Source: Streptomyces griseoflavus
GTDB taxonomy: Bacteria; Actinomycetota; Actinomycetes; Streptomycetales; Streptomycetaceae
Assembly (NCBI RefSeq): GCF_014649995.1
Contig: NZ_BMUC01000002.1
Location: 380,550 to 444,549, forward strand
Length of the DNA stretch: 64,000 bases
Direction: 5' to 3'
Positions 8,489 through 16,786 of this stretch are shown one piece after another. How positions within the stretch are numbered: the stretch's first letter is position 1; every line of letters begins with the position of its first letter. Below the pieces are notes generated by a model, which ran no database searches, was not told the DNA's origin, and saw only the letters and a program-made list of their open reading frames with translations. Made by a program: the position numbers and the translations under genes.

Positions 8489-8512
8489 GGCGCCAGTAGA
8501 GCGCGCCCCCCG

Positions 8513-8529
8513 ATAAACGGCCTATACGG
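8513..8529 (-). promoter_or_regulatory. Putative promoter/operator before synthetase operon
   Basis: On the minus strand the only AT-rich patch between the regulator and the synthetase gene reads CCGTATAGGCCGTTTAT. It holds the octamer CCGTATAG, which recurs in the regulator/kinase intergenic region at 9233-9240, and a second half-similar CCGTTTAT. It may be a -10 element, a regulator site, or both. Confidence 0.4.
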
Positions 8530-8540
8530 CACCGCCCGGG

Positions 8541-9149
8541 TCAGGCCAGCCAGCCGTTGTCCCGCGCGATGCGCAGCGCGTCGACGCGGTTGCGGGCGCC
8601 GAGCTTGTTCACGACCGTGGTGAGGTAGTTGCGCACCGTCCCCACGGAGAGGCTGGTGGTGGCGGCGATCTGGGCGGTGTCGGCCCCCTCCGCCACCCGG
8701 GCGAGCACCTCGACCTCCCGCTCGGTCAGCGGACTGTCGCCGATCTCCCAAGCGGCCATGGCCAGTTCGGGATCGATCACCCGCCGGCCCGCGCCGACCC
8801 TGCGCACCCCGTCGAGCAGTTCGTCGGGTGAGGCGTCCTTCGGCAGGAACCCCGCCACCTGCGCGTCCAGCGCCCGCCACAGCGTGCCGGGCCGCGCCAT
8901 CCCGGTGAGGATCAGCGTGCGGCACCCGGGCGCCTGGTCCCGCAGTAGCGCGGCGGCGGCGATCCCGTCCATCCCCGGCATGTCGATGTCGAGGACCGCG
9001 GTGTCCGCCCCCGTGCGGAGCACCGCGGGCAGCACCTCGCTCCCGCTGCCGACCTGCGCCACGACCTCCAGGTCCGGCTCCAGATCGAGCAGCGCGGCGA
9101 GCGCCACCCGGATCATGTGCATGTCCTCGGCCAGCACGATCCGCTGCAC
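8541..9149 (-). CDS. NarL/LuxR-type response regulator
   Basis: 202 residues from the chosen GTG. The receiver domain begins RIVLAEDMHMIRVALAALL, has the phospho-acceptor Asp in TAVLDIDMPGMDG, Thr in LILTGMAR and Lys in GFLPKDASPDE. The C-terminal LuxR helix-turn-helix is LTEREVEVLARVAEGADTAQ followed by LSVGTVRNYLTTVVNKLGA. The family is DesR-like. GTG at 9149 is preferred because GGAGGGGGA precedes it and homologous receivers begin almost at once; GTG at 9170 would add seven residues. It is divergent from a soluble histidine kinase (94 bases from this GTG to the upstream kinase start, 164 to the chosen one) and stands directly before the synthetase operon, so it probably controls that operon. 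Confidence 0.9.
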   Translation of the reverse strand: MQRIVLAEDMHMIRVALAALLDLEPDLEVVAQVGSGSEVLPAVLRTGADTAVLDIDMPGMDGIAAAALLRDQAPGCRTLILTGMARPGTLWRALDAQVAGFLPKDASPDELLDGVRRVGAGRRVIDPELAMAAWEIGDSPLTEREVEVLARVAEGADTAQIAATTSLSVGTVRNYLTTVVNKLGARNRVDALRIARDNGWLA

Positions 9150-9232
9150 GGCTTCCCCCTCCCGTCGCACGGCTCCCCCTCGTCCCGGGGCCCCGCGCCC
9201 TGTCTACCACCGCGCCGACCGACCCGCCGAGC

Positions 9233-9255
9233 CCGTATAGCTCAGTGATAGCGGG
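9233..9255. promoter_or_regulatory. CCGTATAG-containing inverted repeat in divergent promoter
   Basis: GCCCG and CGGGC arms flank TATAGCTCAGTGATAG between the divergent regulator and kinase genes. The CCGTATAG octamer is shared with the patch at 8522-8529. Location and sharing suggest autoregulation by the cluster response regulator; this is inference. Confidence 0.35.
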
Positions 9256-9313
9256 CCGGGCGAAGCTCCCGGGAAAGCCGCGGCAGCCGGGTACGCGGCG
9301 GAACGGGGGAGAC

Positions 9314-9949
9314 ATGAGCGAGGCGACCGAGACCACGGCAACGGCCGTCGTGACCGATCCGCGCCGCATCGTCGTACGCGAACGGATCCGCTTCGCCCGG
9401 GACCTGCACGACCTGCTCGGCCCGCGCCTGTCCGCGATCACCCTCCAGTGCGAGCTGGCGCACCGTCACCTCGACGGACGGCCGGACACCGCACGCGACC
9501 AGCTCACGCAGGCCCTCTCGGGACTGCGCGGCATCCTTGAGGAGGCGCGGCGGGTGGCCCACGGCTACCACTGCCTCTCCCTGGAGACGGAACTCGCCTC
9601 GAACCGGGACCTGCTCCGGTCGGCCGGCGTCGAGACCGAGGTCACCCTGCCGGACACCGCGCTGCCCGCCCCCCTGCAGACGGTCCTCGCCACCACCGTC
9701 CGCGAAGCCGTCGCCAACGTCCTCACCCACAGCCGCGCCCGCCGCTGCCACCTCGCCGTCGAGACCGTCGCCGGAGCGGTACGCCTCACCGTCACCAACG
9801 ACGGCGCCCCCCGCACCACCCCGCCGACCACCCCCGGCCTGGGCCTGCGCAGCCTGACCGAACGCATCACCGCGGCAGGCGGCACCCTCACCCACACCCA
9901 CCTCCCCCCGTCCCACTACCTCCTGGAGGCCCGCTTTCCCCTGCGGTGA
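9314..9949 (+). CDS. Soluble NarL-type sensor histidine kinase without sensor domain
   Basis: 211 residues from ATG 9314, which has GGGGGA just upstream. The HisKA_3 dimerisation helix with the phosphorylated His is RIRFARDLHDLLGPRLSAI. The HATPase part includes VLATTVREAVANVLTHSRA (N box) and PTTPGLGLRSLTERITAAGG (G box). Unlike usual DesK/NarX kinases there is no transmembrane or input domain ahead of the His box; only about 30 polar residues precede it. It therefore must sense a cytoplasmic cue or rely on a partner. It is divergent from the response regulator and presumably phosphorylates it. Confidence 0.88.
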   Translation: MSEATETTATAVVTDPRRIVVRERIRFARDLHDLLGPRLSAITLQCELAHRHLDGRPDTARDQLTQALSGLRGILEEARRVAHGYHCLSLETELASNRDLLRSAGVETEVTLPDTALPAPLQTVLATTVREAVANVLTHSRARRCHLAVETVAGAVRLTVTNDGAPRTTPPTTPGLGLRSLTERITAAGGTLTHTHLPPSHYLLEARFPLR

Positions 9950-10004
9950 CCGCGCGGGCGACCTCCCCGCCGAAGTACCGTCAGTTCGTCCGGAAGGGGG
10001 AGAC

Positions 10005-10343
10005 ATGGCGCTGGTCCGCAAGGGCTCACGACGGATCGTCGTCGACGGCACGGCCTACCGCTGGCGGCTTCGAGGCAGGCCGACCTACTCCCAGGGCCTG
10101 GCCCGGTCGCCGTGCACGTTCGCGGTCGAGCGCGCGGACACCCGGGGAGCGACGCTCCTGGTCACCACCGACCAGCCGCACCCGAGCAACTGGACGGGGC
10201 GGGTGGCCGAGCCCGTACTCCTGTGGGTCGAAGCCGCCCACCCCGCACCCGCACTGCTCCACCGCGTCGACCCCGCCAAGGGCCTCACGAACACCGACTT
10301 CTCCACGCTCACCGACTGGCTCGGAGCGGTCGCCCGTGGATGA
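10005..10343 (+). CDS. Conserved hypothetical, paralogue of the 17052 gene
   Basis: 112 residues, no known domain. The first 75 residues (KGSRRIVVDGTAYRWRLRGR, PTYSQGLARSPCTFAVERAD, HPSNWTGR) closely match the gene at 17052-17381, also at DNA level, whereas the C-terminal 40 residues differ completely: here PALLHRVDPAKGLTNTDFST and a final DWLGAVARG. The start ATG follows GGGGGAG. The shared part looks like a small beta-rich domain. Function unknown; two copies 7 kb apart, one inside a mobile element, suggest exchange through recombination. Confidence 0.7.
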   Translation: MALVRKGSRRIVVDGTAYRWRLRGRPTYSQGLARSPCTFAVERADTRGATLLVTTDQPHPSNWTGRVAEPVLLWVEAAHPAPALLHRVDPAKGLTNTDFSTLTDWLGAVARG

Positions 10344-10423
10344 ACGAACGGGCGGTCGCCGCCGCGCCGACCGGGCTTGCGCCACCCGGCTGCCGCACCG
10401 CAGGATTCCCGTGGGGGTGACCA

Positions 10424-10768
10424 GTGGAACGGCACGTGTTGGAGCACCTGCTGACCGGTGACGACGCGGCGTCCGCGGCTGCTCTGGCCGCACTGCGCAG
10501 CGGCGCGACCTACACGGTGCGGGACTCGGCGCTCCCCTCGGAGCAGCATGCCGGGGTCTACGCACTCAGGCTCCGGCGCATGCGGCTGCGCGGAGTCGAA
10601 CCTCTCGGCCTGGAGCGCATGGTGCGGATCCTCAGCGAGTACCGCGGGCCGGTGCGCGGAGGGCTGATGGACTCCGCCGACCAGAAGTGGACCTTCCTGC
10701 TCTACTTCACCGAAGACGGCAGCGCGCTGGTGGCCTGCGCCCGCCTGCAGCGATGGGTCGAGCGGTGA
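10424..10768 (+). CDS. Hypothetical protein
   Basis: 114 residues starting at GTG with a GGGGGTGA ribosome site. The N-terminal half (HVLEHLLTGDDAASAAALAA, LRSGATYTVRDSALPSEQHAG) and the end (QKWTFLLYFTEDGSALVACA) alternate strands and helices, with no signal peptide, membrane segment or catalytic motif. I do not recognise the family. It lies 80 bases after the preceding small gene in the same direction, with no clear terminator between, so the two may share a transcript. Confidence 0.6.
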   Translation: MERHVLEHLLTGDDAASAAALAALRSGATYTVRDSALPSEQHAGVYALRLRRMRLRGVEPLGLERMVRILSEYRGPVRGGLMDSADQKWTFLLYFTEDGSALVACARLQRWVER

Positions 10769-11038
10769 CTGCTTCGGACCCTCGCGGACACGGGCGTGTG
10801 ACCTGCGGTCGGGTCGCGAACGGCGTCCGAGCGGCCGGGCACGGCGGAGCGGGCGTGGCGCGTGACCGTGTCCGGCCGGGGGCCGTCCGAGAGAGCCGGA
10901 GAGCGGCACTCCAGCCCGGGGCCGGCCCCTGGAGGGCCGTTCGGATGCCCTGTGGTGGCGCCTGCCGGGGCCGGCCCACAGGCTGAACTCGGACATGCCG
11001 CGGCGCACCATGGGGCGGCAAGGCTCGAGGAGGACCGT

Positions 11039-11776
11039 GTGAACACTTCGTCGCCCGCCACCGACGCTCCGCCGGCCCGGTACGACGACCTGCGTGCCCT
11101 GGTGTTCAACTGCACCCTCAAGCGGTCGCCGGAGCCGAGCAACACCCAGGGACTGGTCGACCGCAGCGTCGCCATCATGGACGCGCAGGGAGTGCGGGTC
11201 GACGTCGTCCGGGCGGTGGACCACGACATCGCCACCGGGGTGTGGCCCGACATGACGGAGCACGGCTGGAAGACGGACGCCTGGCCGGAGTTGTACCAGC
11301 GGGTCCTGGCGGCCGACATCCTCGTGCTGGCGGGCCCCATCTGGCTGGGCGACAACAGTTCCGTGATGAAGCAAGTGATCGAACGCCTGTACGCCTGCTC
11401 CAGTCTGCTCAACGAGGCCGGTCAGTACGCCTATTACGGGCGGGTCGGCGGCTGCCTGATCACCGGCAACGAGGACGGTGTCAAGCACTGCGCGATGAAC
11501 GTCCTCTACAGCCTGCAGCACCTGGGCTACACCATCCCCCCGCAGGCGGACGCCGGATGGATCGGCGAGGCGGGCCCCGGCCCCTCCTACCTCGACCCCG
11601 GCTCGGGCGGCCCGGAGAACGACTTCACCAACCGCAACACCACCTTCATGACCTGGAACATGCTGCACCTCGCCCGGGCGCTGAAGGATCTCGGCGGTAT
11701 CCCCGCCTACGGAAACCAGCGCACCGCCTGGGACGCCGGCTGCCGCCACGACTACGAGAACCCCGAGCACCGGTGA
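11039..11776 (+). CDS. NADPH-dependent FMN reductase/flavodoxin-like protein
   Basis: 245 residues. The flavodoxin-fold core begins with DLRALVFNCTLKRSPEPSNT, the phosphate-binding loop for FMN after the first strand, then LAADILVLAGPIWLGDNSS, the conserved flavin-contact loop, and YYGRVGGCLITGNEDGVKHC. Such enzymes use NAD(P)H to reduce free flavin or quinone-like substrates in the cytoplasm. GTG at 11039 is chosen because GGAGGA stands 6 bases before it; the in-frame extension to 10862 is Pro/Gly-rich shadow. The C-terminal part (FMTWNMLHLARALKDLGGIP) is as in the family. No obvious operon partner. Confidence 0.88.
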   Translation: MNTSSPATDAPPARYDDLRALVFNCTLKRSPEPSNTQGLVDRSVAIMDAQGVRVDVVRAVDHDIATGVWPDMTEHGWKTDAWPELYQRVLAADILVLAGPIWLGDNSSVMKQVIERLYACSSLLNEAGQYAYYGRVGGCLITGNEDGVKHCAMNVLYSLQHLGYTIPPQADAGWIGEAGPGPSYLDPGSGGPENDFTNRNTTFMTWNMLHLARALKDLGGIPAYGNQRTAWDAGCRHDYENPEHR

Positions 11777-11806
11777 GGCCCGGCCCCGCGAGGGGCCCGG
11801 CGCCGG

Positions 11807-12712
11807 TCAGACGGGCGGCCCGGTGACGAGGTCCCCCTTCTCGTCGTAGGGCCAGGCGTTGGCGACGCAGCCGTGCAGGCCCTTGATCTGCTGCATCATC
11901 ACGGGGGCCGGTTGCCCGGCGCCCCCGCAGGTCACGTGCGAGTGGCCGAGGAAGTGCCCCATCTCGTGGTTGATGATCAGCGCCCGGTACTCGTCGATCG
12001 GCCCGTCGAAGGTGGGCGAGCCCTTGACCCAGCGCTTGAGGTTCACCACCACCCCTCCGGGAACCTCGCAGTTGTACTCGCCTCCGGTGTCCTGCTGGAT
12101 GCCCGCCCAGCACAGGGCGTCCGCCGTCGCCGGTGTCGCGATCCTTATTGTGAGGTCGTGCGGCGATCCCGCGCCCACCAGCTGGAACGCGTTGTCCGGG
12201 TCGTGGGTCCAGCCCCGCCGGGAGGCGAGGATGTCGGCGATCTCGTTCGCCGCCTGGGACGCTGAGATGTCGAGTCCGGTCTCGACCTTCACCACGTAGC
12301 GCACCGGACGGGAGCCGCTGCCCACCGCCGCCCCACCGCCCTGCGCGGTGACGAACCTCCCGCTGCCCGCCGGGGGGACGTCGATCTCGGTCCGGCTCGC
12401 GGACGGGGAGGGGGTCGGTGTGGGAGTGGGAGGGGGTGTGGCGACGGGTGGGGGAGTGGCGGTGACGTGCGTGCTCCGCTGCTGCGGCGCACCGCTCGAC
12501 GCGTCGCTCCGCCCGCCTCCCAGGAGGAACGCCGCCGAGCCCAGGAGGCCGGCGACCACCAGCAGGCCGACCAGCAGGTTCCGGCCCCGCCGGTGCGGCC
12601 GCCCCCGGCGACGGGAGGACCGGCGCCGGCGGCCGGCGCGGTGGCCGGCGCGGTGACCGGCCGCGGCGCTGCCGGTGGGGGGTGCGGACTGCCGCTGTCG
12701 TGCCGAATGCAT
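11807..12712 (-). CDS. DUF3152 membrane-anchored metalloprotease-like protein
   Basis: 301 residues. A basic, low-complexity N-terminus leads to a single membrane anchor (LLVGLLVVAGLLGSAAFLLG, about residues 45-65), a Thr/Pro/Ser-rich linker (PPPTPTPTPSPSAS), then the DUF3152 domain outside the cell. It carries a metzincin-like zinc motif, NHEMGHFLGHSH, followed by a conserved Met-turn-like PVMMQQIKGLHGC. Cysteines CWAG, YNCEV, TCGG and HGCV could form disulfides. Proteolysis is inferred from the motif, not proven for the family. It is divergent from the OmpR-type regulator operon across 164 bases and convergent with the flavin reductase gene. Confidence 0.85.
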   Translation of the reverse strand: MHSARQRQSAPPTGSAAAGHRAGHRAGRRRRSSRRRGRPHRRGRNLLVGLLVVAGLLGSAAFLLGGGRSDASSGAPQQRSTHVTATPPPVATPPPTPTPTPSPSASRTEIDVPPAGSGRFVTAQGGGAAVGSGSRPVRYVVKVETGLDISASQAANEIADILASRRGWTHDPDNAFQLVGAGSPHDLTIRIATPATADALCWAGIQQDTGGEYNCEVPGGVVVNLKRWVKGSPTFDGPIDEYRALIINHEMGHFLGHSHVTCGGAGQPAPVMMQQIKGLHGCVANAWPYDEKGDLVTGPPV

Positions 12713-12876
12713 GGCAGCTCAATCTGGTGATTCCAGATGATCGCGATGAGCCGGCACTGTCACGAAAAGGTAACGGCGCCCCGTGCTCCCCGGCCCGTGT
12801 GATCGTTGTGTAACGGCGGGCGGAGAGGAGTCTTCCTCCGGACCGTCGCCGCGCCCGGCCTGCCTACACTGCCGAA

Positions 12877-13563
12877 ATGCCACGGGTCCTGATCGTCGAA
12901 GACGACCAAGATGTCCGCAGGGCCGTCCGACTGGGTCTGCGGCACCAGGGGCACGAGGTCCTGGCCGTGGAAACGGGTGAGGAAGGGCTGGAACAGCTCC
13001 TCCCCTTCCGGCCGGACGTCGTCGTGCTCGATCTCATGCTGCCCGGCATCTCCGGCCTGGACGTGTGCCGCCGGATCAGGGAACGCGACCAGGTGCCGAT
13101 CATCATGGTGACGGCCAGGGGAGACGACATCGACGTGGTCGTGGGACTGGAGACCGGCGCGGACGACTACGTGGTGAAGCCCGTGCAGGCCCGGGTGCTC
13201 GACGCGCGGATACGGGCCGTACTGCGCCGGCAGGACGCGTCGCTGCCGGACGGCACCCGGCCCCGGGCGGAGACGCACGGCGAGCTGGTCGTCGACCGCG
13301 CCGGGCTCGTGGTGACGCACCGCGGCGAACCCGTCACCCTCGCCCCCTCCGAACTGCGGCTGCTGCTGACCCTGTCGGCCTCGCCCGGCCAGGTGTTCAG
13401 CCGACAGCAACTGCTGGAAGCGGTCTGGGAACACAGCTACCACGGCGACATACGGCTCGTGGACGCCTGCGTGAAGCGCCTGCGCAACAAGCTCGGTGAG
13501 GGCAGGGATCCCCGATACGTGCAGACCGTACGCGGATTCGGCTACCGCTTCGGCACCTCGTGA
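12877..13563 (+). CDS. OmpR-family response regulator (AfsQ1/CseB-like)
   Basis: 228 residues. The receiver has acidic pair VLIVEDDQDVRR, phospho-Asp in VVVLDLMLPGISG, Thr in IIMVTARGDDIDVVVGLETG and Lys in DYVVKPVQAR. The winged-helix domain includes LAPSELRLLLTLSASPGQVF, VDACVKRLRNKLGEG and the terminal YVQTVRGFGYRFG. The sequence through the alpha4 region is very close to AfsQ1 and CseB type regulators, which respond to envelope or nitrogen-related stress in Streptomyces. It overlaps the kinase gene by 4 bases (GTGA) and is first in a regulator-kinase-lipoprotein operon. Confidence 0.92.
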   Translation: MPRVLIVEDDQDVRRAVRLGLRHQGHEVLAVETGEEGLEQLLPFRPDVVVLDLMLPGISGLDVCRRIRERDQVPIIMVTARGDDIDVVVGLETGADDYVVKPVQARVLDARIRAVLRRQDASLPDGTRPRAETHGELVVDRAGLVVTHRGEPVTLAPSELRLLLTLSASPGQVFSRQQLLEAVWEHSYHGDIRLVDACVKRLRNKLGEGRDPRYVQTVRGFGYRFGTS

Positions 13564-15221
13564 GCGACCGCACGTCCACGCGGACACGGCGGACACCGCG
13601 GGCACGGCGGACCGTACGGACGCGGAAGGCCGCCGGGGAGCGGAGAACCGCACCCGAGGCCCCCACGGCTGAAGAGCCCCCCGCCGCCGTACCGGGTGCC
13701 GGCCCCCGGCCGTTCCTCCGGGCGGCCCTGGCGCGTATCCCGCTCCCCCTGCGCGGCCTGCGCCCCCGCCTGCTGACGTCCTTCGTCCTGGTGGCCATGG
13801 CCAGCTCCCTGGGCACCGGGGCCCTCGCCTTCCGCGAGGCGCGCACGGGGGTGCTCCAGCAGAGCCAGGACTCCGTCATCAACCAGTTCCGCAGGAGCGT
13901 CGACGCCGTCGCGCCCTCCCTCCCCCTCGTCCCGGACCAGGCGGACCTCCAGTTCGCGGCGGACCAGGTGTGGGACGCGAACCGTTCCTCGGGCTGGCGG
14001 GTCATGGCCGCGTACGGCGGCCACCGCGCCTACGCGCCGAGCGCCGGCTTCACCGAGCCGAGCCCTGACATGCTCCGGTCCGTCCGGGACCGGCGTGCCG
14101 CGGTGTTCCAGCGGATGAACGTCGACGGGCGTCCTCGTCTCGTCGTCGGCATGCCCGTCACGTACACCTCGGGCGAGGGCACGGAGCCCAGGCTCTCCGG
14201 GTTCGTGATGTACCTGGAGGTCCCGCAGACCACCGAGGAGGGGTACGTCGAGGCCATGGTCAGCGGCATCGAGCGGGCCACCCTGGTGGCCCTGTGCCTC
14301 GCCGTCGTCCTGGCGCTGCTCGCCGCGAGCGGCGTACTGCGACCCGTCCGGGCGCTGCGCCGGGCGACGCGCCGGATGGCCGCGGGGCACCTCGACGTAC
14401 GGCTGGACGTCACCGGATCCGACGAACTGGCCGACCTCTCCCAGTCGTTCAACGAGACGGCGGCCGAACTGGAACGGACCGTGGGGGAGCTGCGCCGCCT
14501 GGAGGCCCGGGGGCGCCGCTTCGTGGCGGACGTCTCCCACGAGCTGCGCACGCCGCTGGCGGCGATGTCGGCGGTCACCGACGTGCTGGACCTGGAGGGG
14601 GAAGGGGAGACCGGTGAGGCGCTGCGGCTCATCAGCGAGGGAACGAACCGGCTGAGCCGACTGGTGAACGACCTGATGGAGATCTCCCGTTTCGACGCGG
14701 GGGCGGCCGAACTCCACCGGGACGAGATCGACCTGGCCGAGTCCGTACGGCGCACCGTCGCCTCCCGGTGGCGGCCGGAACAGGTGGAGACCCGGCTGCC
14801 CGGACCGGGTGAGCTCCGTGCGCGCGTCGATCCGCGCAGACTGGACGTGGTGACGGCCAACCTGATCGGCAACGCGCTGCGGCACGGAGAGCCGCCCGTG
14901 CGGCTGACCATGGGAGTACGGGTGGACGGGGCGGGCACGGCGTGGGCCGTCATCGAGGTGACCGACAACGGACCGGGGATCGCCGAGGAGGCCCTGCCGC
15001 ACATCTTCGAGCGGTTCTACAAGGCGAGCACCTCACGGGCCAGGAGCGAGAGCAGCGGGCTGGGTCTGGCCATCACGGCGGAGAACGTGCGCCTGCACGG
15101 GGGGCGCATCCGGGCGGCGAACCTGCCCCGGGGCGGCGCGGTGTTCACGGTCGACCTCCCGCTGCACCGCGACGACACCGACACCGACACCGAGGCCGAG
15201 GCCGACGGGGGCACCCGGTGA
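13560..15221 (+). CDS. Membrane sensor histidine kinase
   Basis: 553 residues. A long basic, Thr/Arg-rich N-terminal tail (about 75 residues) precedes TM1 (LLTSFVLVAMASSLGTGALA), an extracellular sensor of about 150 residues, TM2 (ATLVALCLAVVLALLAASGV), HAMP (RRMAAGHLDVRLDVTGSDEL), HisKA with RFVADVSHELRTPLAAM, and HATPase with N box LDVVTANLIGNALRHGE, VTDNGPGIAEEALPHIFERF and SGLGLAITAENVRLHGG. It is coupled by GTGA overlap to the regulator before and by GTGA to the lipoprotein after, so the three are one translational unit. Confidence 0.92.
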   Translation: MSDRTSTRTRRTPRARRTVRTRKAAGERRTAPEAPTAEEPPAAVPGAGPRPFLRAALARIPLPLRGLRPRLLTSFVLVAMASSLGTGALAFREARTGVLQQSQDSVINQFRRSVDAVAPSLPLVPDQADLQFAADQVWDANRSSGWRVMAAYGGHRAYAPSAGFTEPSPDMLRSVRDRRAAVFQRMNVDGRPRLVVGMPVTYTSGEGTEPRLSGFVMYLEVPQTTEEGYVEAMVSGIERATLVALCLAVVLALLAASGVLRPVRALRRATRRMAAGHLDVRLDVTGSDELADLSQSFNETAAELERTVGELRRLEARGRRFVADVSHELRTPLAAMSAVTDVLDLEGEGETGEALRLISEGTNRLSRLVNDLMEISRFDAGAAELHRDEIDLAESVRRTVASRWRPEQVETRLPGPGELRARVDPRRLDVVTANLIGNALRHGEPPVRLTMGVRVDGAGTAWAVIEVTDNGPGIAEEALPHIFERFYKASTSRARSESSGLGLAITAENVRLHGGRIRAANLPRGGAVFTVDLPLHRDDTDTDTEAEADGGTR

Positions 15222-15802
15222 AGGGCTCGCGGACGGCAGCGCTGCTGTCGGGGCTCACGGCCGTGGCCGCGATGGCGCTCACGGCGTGCGGAGTCCCCCC
15301 GTCCGGTGTCATCGAGACCGGTGCGCCGGCGAGCGGCATGGTCTCCCCCAGTGCGACACCACCCTCGCGCACCACCGTCTCCCTCTTCTTCCTGCGCGAC
15401 GGGGAGTTGACGCCCTATCCCCACCGGATCGACGACGCCGGGAACCTCGAAGCCGTCGTGCACCTGCTGTTCGAGGGTCCGGCCGCGAACGGGACCGCGA
15501 CGGCCACCACGGAGCTGCCCCGCCTGACGGACGCGCCACGGGTGGTGGTCGCCGACGGCATCCTCTTCGTCCAGCTCCTCGGCAGGACGGCTCCGCTGAG
15601 CCGTCGGGCCATGCTCCAGCTGACGTGCACGGTGCACCACGCGGAAGCCGAAGGAGGCACCGCGCCCCGTTCCGCCCTGTCCCTCAGCCTCCATGTGCTC
15701 GGGGACGGATGGACGATGACGGAGTCGGACCACGCCTGCCCCGTCGTGCCCCGGCCACGGGCGCGACCGGAAGCACCGACCCCGCAGGAGCCCTCCGGCT
15801 GA
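15218..15802 (+). CDS. GerMN-domain lipoprotein of the two-component operon
   Basis: 194 residues. The signal ends in a lipobox, MALTACGVPP, so the mature protein should be lipid-anchored outside. A GerMN-like domain follows (VSLFFLRDGELTPYPHRI, then LEAVVHLLFEGPAANG), the fold also found in LpqB and spore-germination GerM. The tail is Pro/Arg-rich. It overlaps the kinase stop in GTGA. By analogy with CseA, LpqB and similar partners, a role modulating the kinase at the envelope is likely, but this is inferred from context. Confidence 0.85.
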   Translation: MKGSRTAALLSGLTAVAAMALTACGVPPSGVIETGAPASGMVSPSATPPSRTTVSLFFLRDGELTPYPHRIDDAGNLEAVVHLLFEGPAANGTATATTELPRLTDAPRVVVADGILFVQLLGRTAPLSRRAMLQLTCTVHHAEAEGGTAPRSALSLSLHVLGDGWTMTESDHACPVVPRPRARPEAPTPQEPSG

Positions 15803-15878
15803 CCACCGGCCCCCGCCCAGGACCGGAACATGATGCGGTGCCCTTGGAACCGAAGGACGAGGCCTGGGTGTGTCAATC

Positions 15879-15911
15879 TGGTACATGGACTACCCTTGGT
15901 ACATGTCCATG
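15879..15911 (+). promoter_or_regulatory. Direct and inverted repeats at antitoxin start, possible operator
   Basis: TGGTACATGGAC at 15879-15890 and TGGTACATGTCC at 15897-15908 are direct repeats 18 bases apart, and CATGGAC/GTCCATG form a 7-bp inverted repeat spanning the antitoxin start. TACCCT at 15891-15896 sits 7 bases before the ATG, so a leaderless transcript repressed by the ribbon-helix-helix antitoxin is plausible. Confidence 0.45.
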
Positions 15912-16169
15912 AAGCGCACGAACGTCTACGCCGACCCCGAAGACCTGGCGATCATCAAGGAGGCCGCGAAGCGCCGGGGAATAAGCGAAGCCGAGATCAT
16001 CCGCCAGGGCATCCACCTGGCGGCCATGGCGAACAGGGTCTGGGACGAGCCGCTGTTCTCGCGCACCTTCGAGGGGGCGGGGCGCACGCCTTCCAGGTCG
16101 GAGGTCCGCGACGCGGTCGCCGACGCCGTCCGTCGTGAGACCGGCCCGGATTCCGGAACCGCCGCGTGA
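15903..16169 (+). CDS. Ribbon-helix-helix antitoxin (VapB-like)
   Basis: 88 residues from ATG 15903 (ATG 15909 is equally possible). The short strand MKRTNVYADPEDL and two helices AIIKEAAKRRGISEAEIIRQ are the CopG/RHH DNA-binding pattern. The C-terminal half (WDEPLFSRTFEGAGRTPSRS) would wrap the toxin. There is no ribosome site before the start. The stop overlaps the toxin start in GTGA. Predicted to neutralise the PIN toxin and to repress its own promoter through the repeats that cover its start. Confidence 0.85.
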   Translation: MSMKRTNVYADPEDLAIIKEAAKRRGISEAEIIRQGIHLAAMANRVWDEPLFSRTFEGAGRTPSRSEVRDAVADAVRRETGPDSGTAA

Positions 16170-16609
16170 TCATCGTCATCGCCGACACGTCCGGCCTCCT
16201 GGCGGCCCTCGACTCGGCTCACCCGGACCACCAGGCGGCGAACGAGGCCATCATGGCGGCCGGCCTCCTGGTCATGTCCCCGCTGCTGCTGGCCGAGCTG
16301 GATCACGTCGCCACGCGTGAGCTGGGCAGGGAGGCCGCCCTCGGCGCGGTCGACGACCTCCGGCGCTGGATGGGCCGAGGGCGTGTCGTCATGCCGGAGA
16401 TCACGGAGGACCACCTGGGCGCCGCCCAGTCCGTCCGTGTCCGCTACCGTGCGCTCGACCTCGACCTCGCCGACGCGGTCAACGTGGCGCTCGCCGCCGA
16501 CTACGACACGGACGCGATCCTCACCCTCGACCGACGCGACTTCCGGGCCGTACGCCCCTTGGGCCACCACAAGGCATTCCGGGTCCTCCCCGACGATCTC
16601 CCGCTCTGA
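16166..16609 (+). CDS. PIN-domain toxin (VapC-like ribonuclease)
   Basis: 147 residues of PIN fold. The conserved acidic residues are seen in IIVIADTSGLLAALD (first Asp), SPLLLAELDHVATRELG (Glu), YRALDLDLADAVNVALAADY (Asp pair) and ILTLDRRDF (Asp). Together these form the usual Mg-dependent ribonuclease site. VapC toxins cut specific tRNA or rRNA when the antitoxin is degraded. It is translated from a GTG in a GTGA overlap with the antitoxin. The pair sits immediately upstream of a mobile-element attachment site, a typical position for an addiction module. Confidence 0.88.
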   Translation: MIIVIADTSGLLAALDSAHPDHQAANEAIMAAGLLVMSPLLLAELDHVATRELGREAALGAVDDLRRWMGRGRVVMPEITEDHLGAAQSVRVRYRALDLDLADAVNVALAADYDTDAILTLDRRDFRAVRPLGHHKAFRVLPDDLPL

Positions 16610-16786
16610 CCCAGGACCCTCCGCAGTCAAGCGCCCGTTCCCCCAAGGGACATGCGGCCTCCCGTGACGAGTGCTCGGTGAAAGCGCGGGTCGGTGCCGT
16701 GCAGCGGGGTGAGCGGCCTGGCGCCTCAGGGAACTCGTGTTCTCGGTACGCCCCATGATTCGGGTGCGGCAACGGCGCCCCAATGA

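Noticed and set aside
9230-9290. tRNA-like phrase TATAGCTCAGTGATAG
   Set aside because: It resembles a D arm, but no anticodon arm, T arm or matching acceptor follows. Treated as promoter or operator sequence.
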